From positions 1 through 22,803 of IMG/VR virus record IMGVR_UViG_3300025120_000600: a stretch of DNA of 22,803 bases. One strand, 5' to 3'. The notes under the pieces are model-generated. The model was not told the origin of the DNA. It was given only the letters and a program-made list of their open reading frames with translations, and ran no database searches. Positions 15,901 through 22,803 of this stretch are shown here, in pieces. The translations under genes and the position numbers were made by a program. The DNA is from a virus. Every line of letters starts with the position of its first letter. Position 1 is the first letter of the stretch.

Positions 15901-16462
15901 GAAGTGGTTCATAAGTTTTTATAAGTAACTCATGTTTAGATACTAAATCATTTAATAAAAGATTAATACCAACAGCTTCTGTGTTTGGAAATTTTAATAT
16001 AAAGTCTTTAAAATATGGAGTACTATCCCTTTCTGAAATATAATTTTTTACTCCTAAATCAAAACTTTTATTATTAATTCCATCAGATATAGCTCTTATT
16101 TCTCTTCGGGAAGGAGATATTTCTTTTAGATTAAAAGATGTACCATTAAATATTTTTGGTCTGTATACACATAGTTTTAATTTATATTTACCTACACTAA
16201 AACCATTAAGTCTAAGTAAATTATTAAAGTCTATTTTTATTTCATTTGATAAACCATCTTTATCTTTGTTTAATAATCTATAAAATGCATTTCCAATCCC
16301 AATTGTAGAAATTAATTCATCATTTAAAGTGTGGATTTTTAATTCTAAATAATCTTCAGATTTACCAAATCTTTTATTTAAGTCTCTAAAAGAAGTAGTG
16401 TCAAAACTTAATTTTACTTCTGATGATATATCTGTTATATTAAATTGATTATTATGGCTCAT
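12983..16462 (-). CDS. Large tail protein: gpI-like region fused to a LamG-like domain
   Basis: At 1159 residues this is the largest protein in the window. Residues 445-590 contain a helical region with TRGVSKDLVWYQLKALGI and then LLKTKGTERGIRALMACYG (559-577). This resembles the Gly-Thr helix motif of P2 gpI-type and related baseplate proteins. Residues 640-810 look like a LamG/jelly-roll domain (KTVELRIKPV, NFWNLHLMG, YEGSIQELK). The C-terminal third has another conserved-looking helix, HTLFKIIEKWVPWKANTKTG (991-1010), then LIEPHYLERNK. The N-terminal 1-440 is unassigned and beta-rich. It probably links the baseplate to fibres. The start is an ATG 1 nt after a TAA, and the sequence AGAGGA upstream is also coding for the previous gene. 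Confidence 0.68.
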   Translation of the reverse strand: MSHNNQFNITDISSEVKLSFDTTSFRDLNKRFGKSEDYLELKIHTLNDELISTIGIGNAFYRLLNKDKDGLSNEIKIDFNNLLRLNGFSVGKYKLKLCVYRPKIFNGTSFNLKEISPSRREIRAISDGINNKSFDLGVKNYISERDSTPYFKDFILKFPNTEAVGINLLLNDLVSKHELLIKTYEPLPPSISLKNSFSIIEEIIDPLFLIVDLNLDLTGIGDEQDGNQFLQPNFNIDTRTNSSIPSSYKDFNNVLNYSLTSSYNNLLNQLENRDIPEISYDYVRPVSSSTETIDIPSHFENFVHFGSATERLHNFKYKLSLIELYDTQLGKINTITGNASASSFTLTNKEDINIKKQNVIKNFDGYEKFLYFTEGTNLYTWPKSSTSYPFQLYPTTSSQAINWLGEEGYGTSVANGQLHSASRYDNDNPYNLEKLIPNHIVENGENNFYLSFVNMIGQHFDHIWTHIKHITEVNDTHHTRGVSKDLVWYQLKALGIDAFDQFENSNLIEYILGQGTTGSLFYDTPTNQTLVTASNAGSVAKQDITKEVWKRLYHNAPYLLKTKGTERGIRALMACYGLPSTILNIKEYGGSTPISGLALKDVDPADFYKTFTYQKSSLALKITSSLATNDYIVRFPWKTNNIAGRTSKTVELRIKPVKGNEGIALSLGDTTADANGLQLTLDKYEGNDISSSNDASTFGRIQLKQGSNLRASTSYFPLYNGNFWNLHLMGTGTDVNFGAYQTNHLKNTFKHTGTWDGNNFANTFGANSGAGRTYVYGGTNGYEGSIQELKCNWGEELTDTTLTKHSLEPFMYSGNSISSSFSNVIIRLPLGSTDVETLENHPPDISLIKANTIADTTGGTVYEEIVEDHHLPTPDTVGRSMTSEKVRIDTGTVDDNILQPFTKGEISTLDRQPQDFSDLGIHFSPTMEINEDILYTLGSFRLDDYIGSPLPSAQSSSQYTDLKEIKDYYFKKVHLRYNYWDYIKLIQHVDHTLFKIIEKWVPWKANTKTGLLIEPHYLERNKFQRTMPVRSDGQTMTTGLHGAINAEVKGETINELYNLSNSSVVTTNNLLSTLTNEQRTEQGTNGNINIFDNYTNPFLRDANFENNHSSQAPINPHPTTGKPDGYISHNSNVLLGNATKGKISSRYYRTLRNGKETDF

Positions 16463-16463
16463 A

Positions 16464-18059
16464 TTAGTATCCTCTTATTTGATCTTCTAAATTGCTTAAT
16501 TTACCCTTATTACTATATTCATTAATATGATTATCTATTTCTTCTTGAACTTGTCTTACTGCCCAATCTTGATAGGTAGATGATGGGTCTTTTACCCAAA
16601 ATAATTGACCTGTTGATACTGCTATTCCTTCTATAGTTTGTGTTTGTAAACTTCTTTCTGAATCAAATTGAAAATAGTATCGTTCAAATTTTCTATTTCT
16701 TATTTCAGCTTGTAAGTCTTCTAAATCTTCAACTGTTTGGCTTTTCCAATCAACGCCATATTCTTGAGGTTGATTATAATAAAGATTATTAATGGTAGGA
16801 TTATAAATAGGTGCACCTCCTGCTATTCCTCCTCCAATAAGTCCTCCTAGTAGTGTTCCAACACCAGGAATAAACATTGATCCAATTGCTGCTCCTGTTG
16901 CTGCTGAAGATAAATAGTCATTTACTTCTTCTCGTCTTCTGTTTTTTTCTAGTCTATATTCACCTTGGGAAAGATGACCAGATATCATACTTTTAGGATA
17001 TATATTGTTACCTAAACCATAAATACCTTTATTATCTTTAGCTTCATGCTTTGCTATAATATTATTCATTATATTTTTCCAATTAATTTTTCCTGCGTCT
17101 CCAAATTCTCCACCATTATAATAAATTCTTATATCGCCATCTTTATCTCCAGGTACTCCAAAAGGTGTTAAATCTTCAGGAGGTACATTTCCAGATAAAC
17201 TATCTTCTATTGTTATACCTTCAAAAGGTGTTTTATTTTGTAATTCTGACATTAAAAAATTAATTTCTGCTCTGTCTAATTCTGATATTTTTATATTTTC
17301 AGTTAATATAGTTATATTACTTGCTGCTTTATTAAATTGTGCTAATGATAAACTCCAATCAGCTGATTCATTAATTGCTGTTCCTTCTGGCCATTTTGGT
17401 AAAGAATCCCAGGTTTGTTCTGTAACTCTAGTCCAACTATCTTCTCCCGTTAAAGGTTTTCCATCAGCATTTGTTATTCCTAATGTTTTTTTAAGTTGAG
17501 TAAAGGGTGAAGGATTACCTGAATTAGATACTCTTCTTAATCTTCCTTCTTGCATTATACCTAATTTACCACCTGCTCTAATAGCTGTTCCATTTCTAAA
17601 TAAAGGATGTTCAGTAGGTGTTTGTATCATTGTAGTTTCTAAATCTACTATTTTATCTATTAAATTTTGTATTTTATTTTCTTTAGGATCTTCATATCCA
17701 CCTATGTATTTTGTACTTTCTTCAATTAAAAAAGTGTGTGATCTTTTTCCTTGTTTAGGAATATCATAAAATAATTCTTGATATAAATTAAAAAAGTTAT
17801 TAGGTGAAATACGTTCTTTTGTTTTTGTTATTTCAGAAAAACCTCTATCTAATAATTCACCTATATTATTTTGTCCATAATGTCTTTTTTGTAATTCTAT
17901 TAATTCGCCCTCAAAAGGTTTTTTAATAGGTGAAACTGGTTTTCCACCATTATCTAAAATATAATTACCCTTTGTTCCTGTAGGTTTAGAAAAATTGGGC
18001 TTATTATCTTCTATAATAGGTTGAATAGATTGAAATTGTATTTGATTATTTTTAGCCAC
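16464..18059 (-). CDS. Tail-associated protein with internal glycine-zipper segment
   Basis: This 531-residue protein is not assigned to a family. Residues 384-415 form a striking Gly/Ala-rich hydrophobic stretch (SAATGAAIGSMFIPGVGTLL followed by GGLIGGGIAGG), a glycine-zipper pattern typical of membrane-inserting or tightly packed helices. The N-terminal region (50-145) is helical and charged. Residues 296-320 carry a Gly/Asp-rich loop (FGVPGDKDGDIRIYYNGGE). The C-terminus (440-531) is helical with a Trp-containing strand FWVKD. It has a GTG start whose G is the last base of the previous TAG, giving a 1-nt overlap and probable coupling. Its place between a fibre-like gene and the gpI-like gene suggests a tail role, perhaps contacting the host membrane during ejection. 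Confidence 0.6.
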   Translation of the reverse strand: MAKNNQIQFQSIQPIIEDNKPNFSKPTGTKGNYILDNGGKPVSPIKKPFEGELIELQKRHYGQNNIGELLDRGFSEITKTKERISPNNFFNLYQELFYDIPKQGKRSHTFLIEESTKYIGGYEDPKENKIQNLIDKIVDLETTMIQTPTEHPLFRNGTAIRAGGKLGIMQEGRLRRVSNSGNPSPFTQLKKTLGITNADGKPLTGEDSWTRVTEQTWDSLPKWPEGTAINESADWSLSLAQFNKAASNITILTENIKISELDRAEINFLMSELQNKTPFEGITIEDSLSGNVPPEDLTPFGVPGDKDGDIRIYYNGGEFGDAGKINWKNIMNNIIAKHEAKDNKGIYGLGNNIYPKSMISGHLSQGEYRLEKNRRREEVNDYLSSAATGAAIGSMFIPGVGTLLGGLIGGGIAGGAPIYNPTINNLYYNQPQEYGVDWKSQTVEDLEDLQAEIRNRKFERYYFQFDSERSLQTQTIEGIAVSTGQLFWVKDPSSTYQDWAVRQVQEEIDNHINEYSNKGKLSNLEDQIRGY

Positions 18060-19213
18060 TATCTAACTACTTTAAAATGATAATTATTATCGTATACTGT
18101 TGTTCCTTCGTTATTTGTATGTTTAAATAATATTCTATAATTTCTTTCAGGTTGCAAACCTTTCATATATAATTTAAAATACATTCCTTCATTATCTGCG
18201 CTTAATTTTGTAAATGTAGTGTCAAATGGTATAACTTCTTCTTCTGTGTGTGCATCTCTTACGCTATAACATGAAGCTGTTGTAAAATATCCTGGGTTTA
18301 AATAATTAGATGAAGAAGCAAATTGTCTAACTGGATATTTATCTCTAACATGTATTCTAAAAGTTGTTTCATCATTCTGATTATATTCTTCTTGGTTTCT
18401 ATATAATGAAACACTTAATTCACCATTTTGTTTTGCAGATGATTGTTTAGAATGTAAACTATCATCCCATTTAAAAACTAATCTTGGTGGATAAATTGTA
18501 TGAGTATCTACTGAAAAATATTTTATTTCTCCAAAACTACTAGATGTATCTTGTTCTACAGAATCTGGTTGTTTTATTAAAAAACCATGATTAGTTATTC
18601 CTGTGGGATAAGTACTATTAGCAAATAAACTTGCTGAATGTTTTTGTACTATAGAAGTTACATTTATGTTTGTATCTAAACTATCACTATTTAAAAATTG
18701 TTGTGATCCTTGAAAAGCACTACCTGTATACCAAACTCCTCCTCCTTTAGTAATTCCAGAAGCTTCTATAGAACCTGTTGAAGCTACGGCAAAACTAGCA
18801 GTTAACCATTGTGTTTTTGCAATATCATTGTCTCTATATATCCATGAACAACCATTTGAACTTATTGGTAAATTAGAGAATCTTCCTGTTCCTTCATTCC
18901 ATGATTGTGATATAGCAAATACTTCTAAATTTAAAGTAGATTCTAAATTTTTATGTTCTGATGATAATAATTGTAAAGCTACTTTTGATGTTCCATTATT
19001 AAAAATAGATGAACCTATTTTATCAGATATAGTGGATTTTATTTCTTCATTTTTAAATTTAATTAAAGCTCTTGATGGGTAATATCTTGAATCTGAACTA
19101 CCTTTTTCTTTAACGATTTCTAAAATTTCATCATGACCTGTATTTAATTTAGTTCTATCAGGGTGACTGTATATTGTAGCGTCTTTTTCGGGAAATATAA
19201 AATAGTATGCCAT
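18059..19213 (-). CDS. DNRLRE/CBM96-like beta-sandwich tail protein
   Basis: This 384-residue protein has an N-terminal region (1-245) that resembles DNRLRE/CBM96-type sandwiches. It begins with DATIYSH, then has SRALIKF, VFAISQSWNEGTGRF (98-112), NGCSWIYRD and INVTSIVQKHSASLF, and later a GFLIKQPD strand. These correspond to the conserved strands and the W-E-G motif of that family. Residues 265-384 look like one Ig/FN3-type domain (LSVSLYRNQEEYNQND onward, ending NYHFKVVR). Such folds bind carbohydrate or act as fibre modules. The gene lies 1 nt after the gp6-like stop (TACTAATATG) and may attach to the baseplate wedge. The assignment rests on motif spacing only. Confidence 0.6.
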   Translation of the reverse strand: MAYYFIFPEKDATIYSHPDRTKLNTGHDEILEIVKEKGSSDSRYYPSRALIKFKNEEIKSTISDKIGSSIFNNGTSKVALQLLSSEHKNLESTLNLEVFAISQSWNEGTGRFSNLPISSNGCSWIYRDNDIAKTQWLTASFAVASTGSIEASGITKGGGVWYTGSAFQGSQQFLNSDSLDTNINVTSIVQKHSASLFANSTYPTGITNHGFLIKQPDSVEQDTSSSFGEIKYFSVDTHTIYPPRLVFKWDDSLHSKQSSAKQNGELSVSLYRNQEEYNQNDETTFRIHVRDKYPVRQFASSSNYLNPGYFTTASCYSVRDAHTEEEVIPFDTTFTKLSADNEGMYFKLYMKGLQPERNYRILFKHTNNEGTTVYDNNYHFKVVR

Positions 19214-19214
19214 A

Positions 19215-21107
19215 TTAGTATGTTGTTACACGTCCTTTAATGTCAGTGTTTAGATTTTTAATTTCAAAAATACTTGGATCTAAAGCAGGATAAATAACTC
19301 CTTTTCTTGTAGCTCCTTCAAAATCATATTTGTATTGTGAATAACCTAAAGCTGTTCCGCTTTTATTTGTAAATGTTAATTTTTCTACTGATTGTACTCC
19401 TACTACAGATGATAATAAATTTTCAACTTCTGATTTTATAATAGGTTGGTTTATTTGCCATTTATCTACATTAAAATATTCTTGTAATTCAGCTACACAG
19501 TTTAATATTATTTCATTATTATTATAATTTTTAAATACTATAATTTCAAAATCAAGTTCAAAATTGATAACAAATGCATTTTTAATATTAACAGCATCTG
19601 TTAGCATTCTATATTGTTCAAGATATGTTTGTAAATTTGTTTTTGTAGCTGTGTTAAGATTTGTTAAATTTTTATTATTATTATATCCTAAAGTGTATAA
19701 ATTTAAAGCTAATGGATTACGAATTCTATTAAATTCATTAGATAAAGGGGAAATTTGATCATCTTGAACTATATAAGCTTTAGCTACTCTACCAAATTTA
19801 GAAGGCATACTCATAGTTCTAATAATATAATCTTCTTTAGTTACAGTTCTTTGTTGAGTAGCAAATTGGGCCATTGTATTTTCTCTAATTTCTTCAATTG
19901 AATCACCATCACCTCCTCCTTTAGCTGCTTCTGGGTTATTTACAGCTACTGATGTTTTTACAAAGTTAAGTAATGAACCATTTAAATTAGGATTATTAGA
20001 AATAAGTAGTGTGTCTGCTTCTGTGATTGTATTAGCATTTACGTTTGAAGTTATTCCTCCTCCTACTAAATATTTTACAGTTAATGTTGTGTTAGAAGGT
20101 ACTTGACCATAAGCTTTAGTCATTAAAAAGTTTGAAGGATCATATGCTGTGTCTAATTTACTTCTTCCATCTTTAATTCCTAAACCTATATTATCGGGAT
20201 TTGGTATTATTTGTTCGTCTGCTTTATCACTATTACCTGCCCCAAATTGTATTTCTAATTGATTGTTTGCTTTAAATCTAGAAACAAATCTTCTTGATGA
20301 TTTTATTATTTTAAGTAAATAAGGTGTTTCACCATTAAATCCTAATAATTCAGGATCATTAGTTCCTACATTTTCTTCTTCTTGAAAAATTATATCTTGT
20401 GCTAAATAAGGTACTTCATAATATTCATTTCCATCTGTGTCTTTTATAGATTCTATAGATAAAATATTAGTATCAAATAAAGTTAATGTTTTAAACGCTT
20501 CTGCTGCACCACATGTAAATGTTTGTTCTTTAACTTGCCCAGATATTGCTTTTGTTCTTTTCTTTAAAAGATAATATTCAGGGTTATTTGAACTATCATA
20601 TTGATATATACTAAGTTCTGTTGGATCAAAACTTGAAGATACTTTAAAATCTACTTCATTACTAATATAAAAAGTAGAACCTTCAGTAGAATTAAATGTT
20701 GAATTTGGGTTAATTTGTAAACAATAATTAAAATCAGGTTGATAGTCTCCACTAGTTCCTGTTGAAGGTATTAATTGAAATAATTCTAAATCAACACTAG
20801 ATGCATCTATTACTTTAGGCTTATAACCCATAGCATAAGCTAAATTAAATAGATTTTCTTTTTCTTTAGCTAATAATAAAAAAGATTCTTGTAATTGTGT
20901 ATCTGTATAATATGATAAAACATCTCCTACGTAAGCTGCCATTTCCATAAACATCATACCTGGATTACCTTCACTAAAATCATTAAAATTATTAGGAAAA
21001 TATACTTCTGCAAAGTCCATTAATTGGTCTTTAAAAGAATTATAATCTTTACTTAGATATTTTATATCTTTATCTTGTGTTTTATTTGATACTTTTGAGT
21101 AAGCCAT
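19215..21107 (-). CDS. gp6: Baseplate wedge protein gp6-like (Baseplate_J)
   Basis: This 630-residue protein is a T4 gp6-like wedge subunit, about the usual family length. gp6 forms the dimers that build the inner ring of the contractile-tail baseplate. The N-terminus has the family's typical helical segment (YLSKDYNSFKDQLMDFAEVY, then GNPGMMFMEMAAYVGDVLSY and LLLAKEKENLFNLAYAMGY). The Baseplate_J signatures are KYLVGGGITSNVNAN (345-359), and NPEAAKGGGDGDSIEEIREN (391-410) followed by QQRTVTKEDY (418-427). The next gene upstream encodes the gp25-like partner, the same order as in many myophages. ATG at 21107 is 1 nt after the previous TAA. This is the strongest evidence for a contractile tail. 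Confidence 0.9.
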   Translation of the reverse strand: MAYSKVSNKTQDKDIKYLSKDYNSFKDQLMDFAEVYFPNNFNDFSEGNPGMMFMEMAAYVGDVLSYYTDTQLQESFLLLAKEKENLFNLAYAMGYKPKVIDASSVDLELFQLIPSTGTSGDYQPDFNYCLQINPNSTFNSTEGSTFYISNEVDFKVSSSFDPTELSIYQYDSSNNPEYYLLKKRTKAISGQVKEQTFTCGAAEAFKTLTLFDTNILSIESIKDTDGNEYYEVPYLAQDIIFQEEENVGTNDPELLGFNGETPYLLKIIKSSRRFVSRFKANNQLEIQFGAGNSDKADEQIIPNPDNIGLGIKDGRSKLDTAYDPSNFLMTKAYGQVPSNTTLTVKYLVGGGITSNVNANTITEADTLLISNNPNLNGSLLNFVKTSVAVNNPEAAKGGGDGDSIEEIRENTMAQFATQQRTVTKEDYIIRTMSMPSKFGRVAKAYIVQDDQISPLSNEFNRIRNPLALNLYTLGYNNNKNLTNLNTATKTNLQTYLEQYRMLTDAVNIKNAFVINFELDFEIIVFKNYNNNEIILNCVAELQEYFNVDKWQINQPIIKSEVENLLSSVVGVQSVEKLTFTNKSGTALGYSQYKYDFEGATRKGVIYPALDPSIFEIKNLNTDIKGRVTTY

Positions 21108-21108
21108 T

Positions 21109-21516
21109 TTAACTATAATTTATTTGTATTGAGTCTTCTGTTTCATCTAATGTAATCGAATATGTTAATGTAAGAGAAACTCTATATTGGTCTATATTTT
21201 GTTTTAAAGAAATATCAGTTATTATTATTTCAGGAATCCAAAATGCTAGTTGTCCATTTATATTTTCTTGTAATGTAACCTCATCTATACTATTTTCAAA
21301 TAATTGTCCTTTTAAACCAATACCATAAGTAGGATGATTTAATCTTTCACCTGGTACTGTAAGTAATAAATTTAAAAGATTAGCTTTTAGTTGTTCTTTA
21401 GTTGTTTGTGTACCAGAAGTCATATTTTTATCATTCAAAGGAAAAGCTACCCCAATCCTAGCATTATTATTAAGATCTAATGGGTTTATTCTTTTTATAT
21501 TTTGAATTAATGGCAT
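21109..21516 (-). CDS. gp25: Baseplate wedge protein gp25-like (GPW/gp25 family)
   Basis: This 135-residue protein has the length and layout of the gp25/GPW family, the small wedge component that nucleates sheath attachment in contractile tails and type VI secretion. The family core is visible: IGVAFPLND (21-29), a helix with EQLKANLLNLLLTVPGERLNHP (41-62), the loop TYGIGLKGQLFE (63-74), then a helix and C-terminal strands WIPEIIITDISLK and YRVSLTLTYSITL. The family's E-P-R region appears as PGERLNHP. The neighbour encoding gp6 follows after 1 nt. The stretch AGGAAG upstream of the ATG is one of very few Shine-Dalgarno-like sites in the window, although it also encodes the Lys/Gly/Arg end of the previous gene. 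Confidence 0.88.
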   Translation of the reverse strand: MPLIQNIKRINPLDLNNNARIGVAFPLNDKNMTSGTQTTKEQLKANLLNLLLTVPGERLNHPTYGIGLKGQLFENSIDEVTLQENINGQLAFWIPEIIITDISLKQNIDQYRVSLTLTYSITLDETEDSIQINYS

Positions 21517-21519
21517 ATG

Positions 21520-21954
21520 TTATCTTCCTTTTTTCTTATCTATTGCTTTCATTAAACCACTATAATTTCTTGTAACAGCATTTGCTACTGAATCAGGCAT
21601 TCCTGTTGTATCCATAGGTAACGGAGCTCCTGTTGCAAAAGGTTGAGCCATACTTACAGGTGATTGAGCTGTTTGTGTATTAGTATTACCCATTGCTGTT
21701 TCATTTAGTAAATCATTTAATGTATTATTGCTTACAAAATTTTGTTTTTGTTTAATAGGTTTTTTACCCATTATTTTTTCTTTTAAAGATGATTGTTGTG
21801 GAACTTCAACTTTTCTTTCAGTGTGTTCTACTATAGTTGGTTTAAGTTCATCACGTAAATCTTCTTTAAGTGATTTAATTTCTCTGCGTAACGCATAATC
21901 GATTTCTTCTCTAACTACTTTTCTAATTAGACTTTCAAAAGTTTTTGCTTTCAT
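21520..21954 (-). CDS. Small basic protein with N-terminal amphipathic helix, beside gp25
   Basis: This 144-residue protein is not assigned to a family. Residues 4-55 form a long, highly charged helix (FESLIRKVVREEIDYALRRE onward) that begins with the I-R-x-V-V-R-E-E pattern shared with several proteins in the window. Residues 65-125 are Gln/Asn/Thr/Pro-rich and probably disordered. A final short helix (NYSGLMKAIDKKKGR) is basic. It is the first gene after the 17-bp element at 21969 and is followed by gp25-like after 3 nt, so it likely belongs to the baseplate block. It could be an assembly factor or a minor virion component carrying a targeting helix. I see no enzymatic residues. Confidence 0.65.
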   Translation of the reverse strand: MKAKTFESLIRKVVREEIDYALRREIKSLKEDLRDELKPTIVEHTERKVEVPQQSSLKEKIMGKKPIKQKQNFVSNNTLNDLLNETAMGNTNTQTAQSPVSMAQPFATGAPLPMDTTGMPDSVANAVTRNYSGLMKAIDKKKGR

Positions 21955-21968
21955 GTTATTAATTGTTA

Positions 21969-21985
21969 TTTGTTATAAATATAAA
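21969..21985 (-). promoter_or_regulatory. 17-bp intergenic element, copy 3 (candidate promoter)
   Basis: The plus-strand sequence TTTGTTATAAATATAAA sits in the 42-nt gap 21955-21996. Read on the minus strand it ends 14 nt before the ATG at 21954. It shares 16 of 17 positions with each of the other two copies. The gap has no GC-rich hairpin, so no factor-independent terminator is evident for the preceding gene. The element would drive the baseplate block from gp25 leftward if it is a promoter. Confidence 0.6.
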
Positions 21986-21996
21986 AATTTTAAAAA

Positions 21997-22803
21997 TTAG
22001 TTTATTTTTGGTTTATAAATTCTATGTTGTGGTTTAGAACCATCAAAAATATATGATCCACGTACATCTTTTTGTTGGGATGTTTCTCCTAGTTCACTAT
22101 CTAAAAAATTATTTAGTTTATCTATATTAACTGTTTCGGTACCATCACCATTATCAGTTATAAGATCTCCAGCAGGTATACATCCTTTTATATAATCTGC
22201 AAATAATCGTGCTATTAGATCTAAAAAACTAACTATCATTTCTAATAATGTAGAAAATAAAGCTAATATTTTAGGTAATATATTAAAAATAATCATTACT
22301 GTTCCTAATATTTTTAAACATTTAGTTGTAAAACCTTTTATAGCTTCAGTGTATTTTAAAATAAATCCTCTTGCTTTATCTATAGCATCACTAATTACTT
22401 TTTCTACACCACCAGCTGCAAATAAAGATGTAAAGAAATTTAATGCTAATAAAGATGCTGTTACTAATATTTCAAATGCTATTACTAATGCTTGAAATAT
22501 AGCTAAAATAGCTGTTATAGTTCCTATTTTTTCAGCTGCTTTTCCCATTTTTTCTTGTAATTTTGTTAATTTTTTAATAACACTTTCACAAATATTTTTT
22601 CCAGAATTTAGTCCACCTTCTAATTTGTTTTTTGTAAATTTTACAACTTTTATAACTTCTAAATCACAACTATATCCCATTAATTTATTTATTATTTCTT
22701 GTTTAGTTGGTAATTCTTCTTTAACTCTTTGTATAGCTTCTCCTTTTGCCTGTTGTTTTAATTCTTGTTGAGCATCATATGCAGATTCATCTGCATTATT
22801 AAC
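21997..22803 (-). CDS. Hydrophobic membrane-like protein of unknown function, C-terminal part (start outside window)
   Basis: The reading frame is open from the stop at 21997 to the window edge, so 268 residues are visible and the true start lies beyond 22803. The ATG at 22680 is internal, because 41 in-frame codons precede it (VNNADESAYDAQQELKQQAK and onward, helical and charged). Two long hydrophobic regions follow: ITAILAIFQALVIAFEILVT with the next 20 residues, and ILGTVMIIFNILPKILALFS with MIVSFLDLIARLF after it. Each could hold one or two membrane helices or a helical hairpin. It lies just before the gp25/gp6 block, across a 42-nt gap. Its role may be a tail-tip or ejection-related membrane protein, but this is inference. 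Confidence 0.62.
   Translation of the reverse strand, partial: VNNADESAYDAQQELKQQAKGEAIQRVKEELPTKQEIINKLMGYSCDLEVIKVVKFTKNKLEGGLNSGKNICESVIKKLTKLQEKMGKAAEKIGTITAILAIFQALVIAFEILVTASLLALNFFTSLFAAGGVEKVISDAIDKARGFILKYTEAIKGFTTKCLKILGTVMIIFNILPKILALFSTLLEMIVSFLDLIARLFADYIKGCIPAGDLITDNGDGTETVNIDKLNNFLDSELGETSQQKDVRGSYIFDGSKPQHRIYKPKIN

Noticed and set aside
21986-21996. T/A-rich stretch after the stop at 21997 as a terminator
   Set aside because: It has A/T runs only, with no GC-paired stem, so it does not look like a factor-independent terminator.
22678-22680. ATG at 22680 as the start of the hydrophobic protein
   Set aside because: Forty-one in-frame codons precede it without a stop, up to the window edge, and they encode a plausible charged helix. 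The gene is therefore treated as truncated.
1-22803. tRNA genes, CRISPR arrays, insertion sequences and integrase/attachment sites
   Set aside because: I looked for cloverleaf-type GC blocks with TTC-containing loops, regularly spaced direct repeats, and terminal inverted repeats, and saw none. Almost all sequence is coding.

Overview
The window is a compact, AT-rich stretch of a tailed phage genome. It is most likely a marine T4-like contractile-tailed myophage, or a prophage or environmental fragment of one. Every gene I can support lies on the minus strand, and genes are packed end to end. The firmest anchors are a gp6-like baseplate wedge protein (Baseplate_J type) next to a gp25/GPW-like wedge protein. 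Other anchors are a DnaG/gp61-type primase, a SegE-like GIY-YIG protein and several LamG-bearing tail proteins. Several other proteins resemble ones I recall only from uncultured marine T4-like phages, and that recollection was not checked by search. The starts almost never carry a Shine-Dalgarno sequence and have A/T-rich leaders instead. This would fit a Bacteroidota-type host, but that is an inference.

Layout in the direction of transcription (right to left). (1) 22803-21997: the C-terminal part of a hydrophobic protein whose start lies outside the window. (2) 21954-11402: a tail and baseplate block. It holds a small basic protein, gp25-like, gp6-like, a DNRLRE-like beta-sandwich protein, a protein with a glycine-zipper segment, a 1159-residue gpI-like/LamG protein, and two unrecognised putative tail proteins. 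(3) 11358-6173: a further tail protein and two modular fibre-like proteins sharing a C-terminal module, then the GIY-YIG protein and the primase. (4) 6140-1: a fused nucleotidylyltransferase/ligase-like enzyme, followed by small or composite proteins of unknown role. Four polypeptides in the window begin with a similar amphipathic helix ending in an acidic residue. This block ends with a zincin-motif protein and the start of a putative three-helix holin.

Only three intergenic gaps exceed 17 nt (32, 42 and 43 nt). Each contains the same 17-bp element, TTTGTWATAAATATAWA on the plus strand, lying 11-14 nt upstream of a start codon. These gaps divide the window into transcription blocks, and the element is the best promoter candidate here. 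Everywhere else genes touch or overlap (TAATG, ATGA and similar junctions), which suggests long polycistronic messages with translational coupling.

The items most worth a second look are the cytidylyltransferase-like plus ligase-like fusion with complete active-site motifs in both halves, the shared T4-capsid-targeting-like helices, and the 17-bp intergenic element. The modular evolution of the fibre proteins also stands out, including a LamG domain split by an inserted beta-rich domain. I saw no tRNA, CRISPR array, insertion sequence, rRNA or strong GC-rich terminator. No stretch over 300 bases is free of genes.
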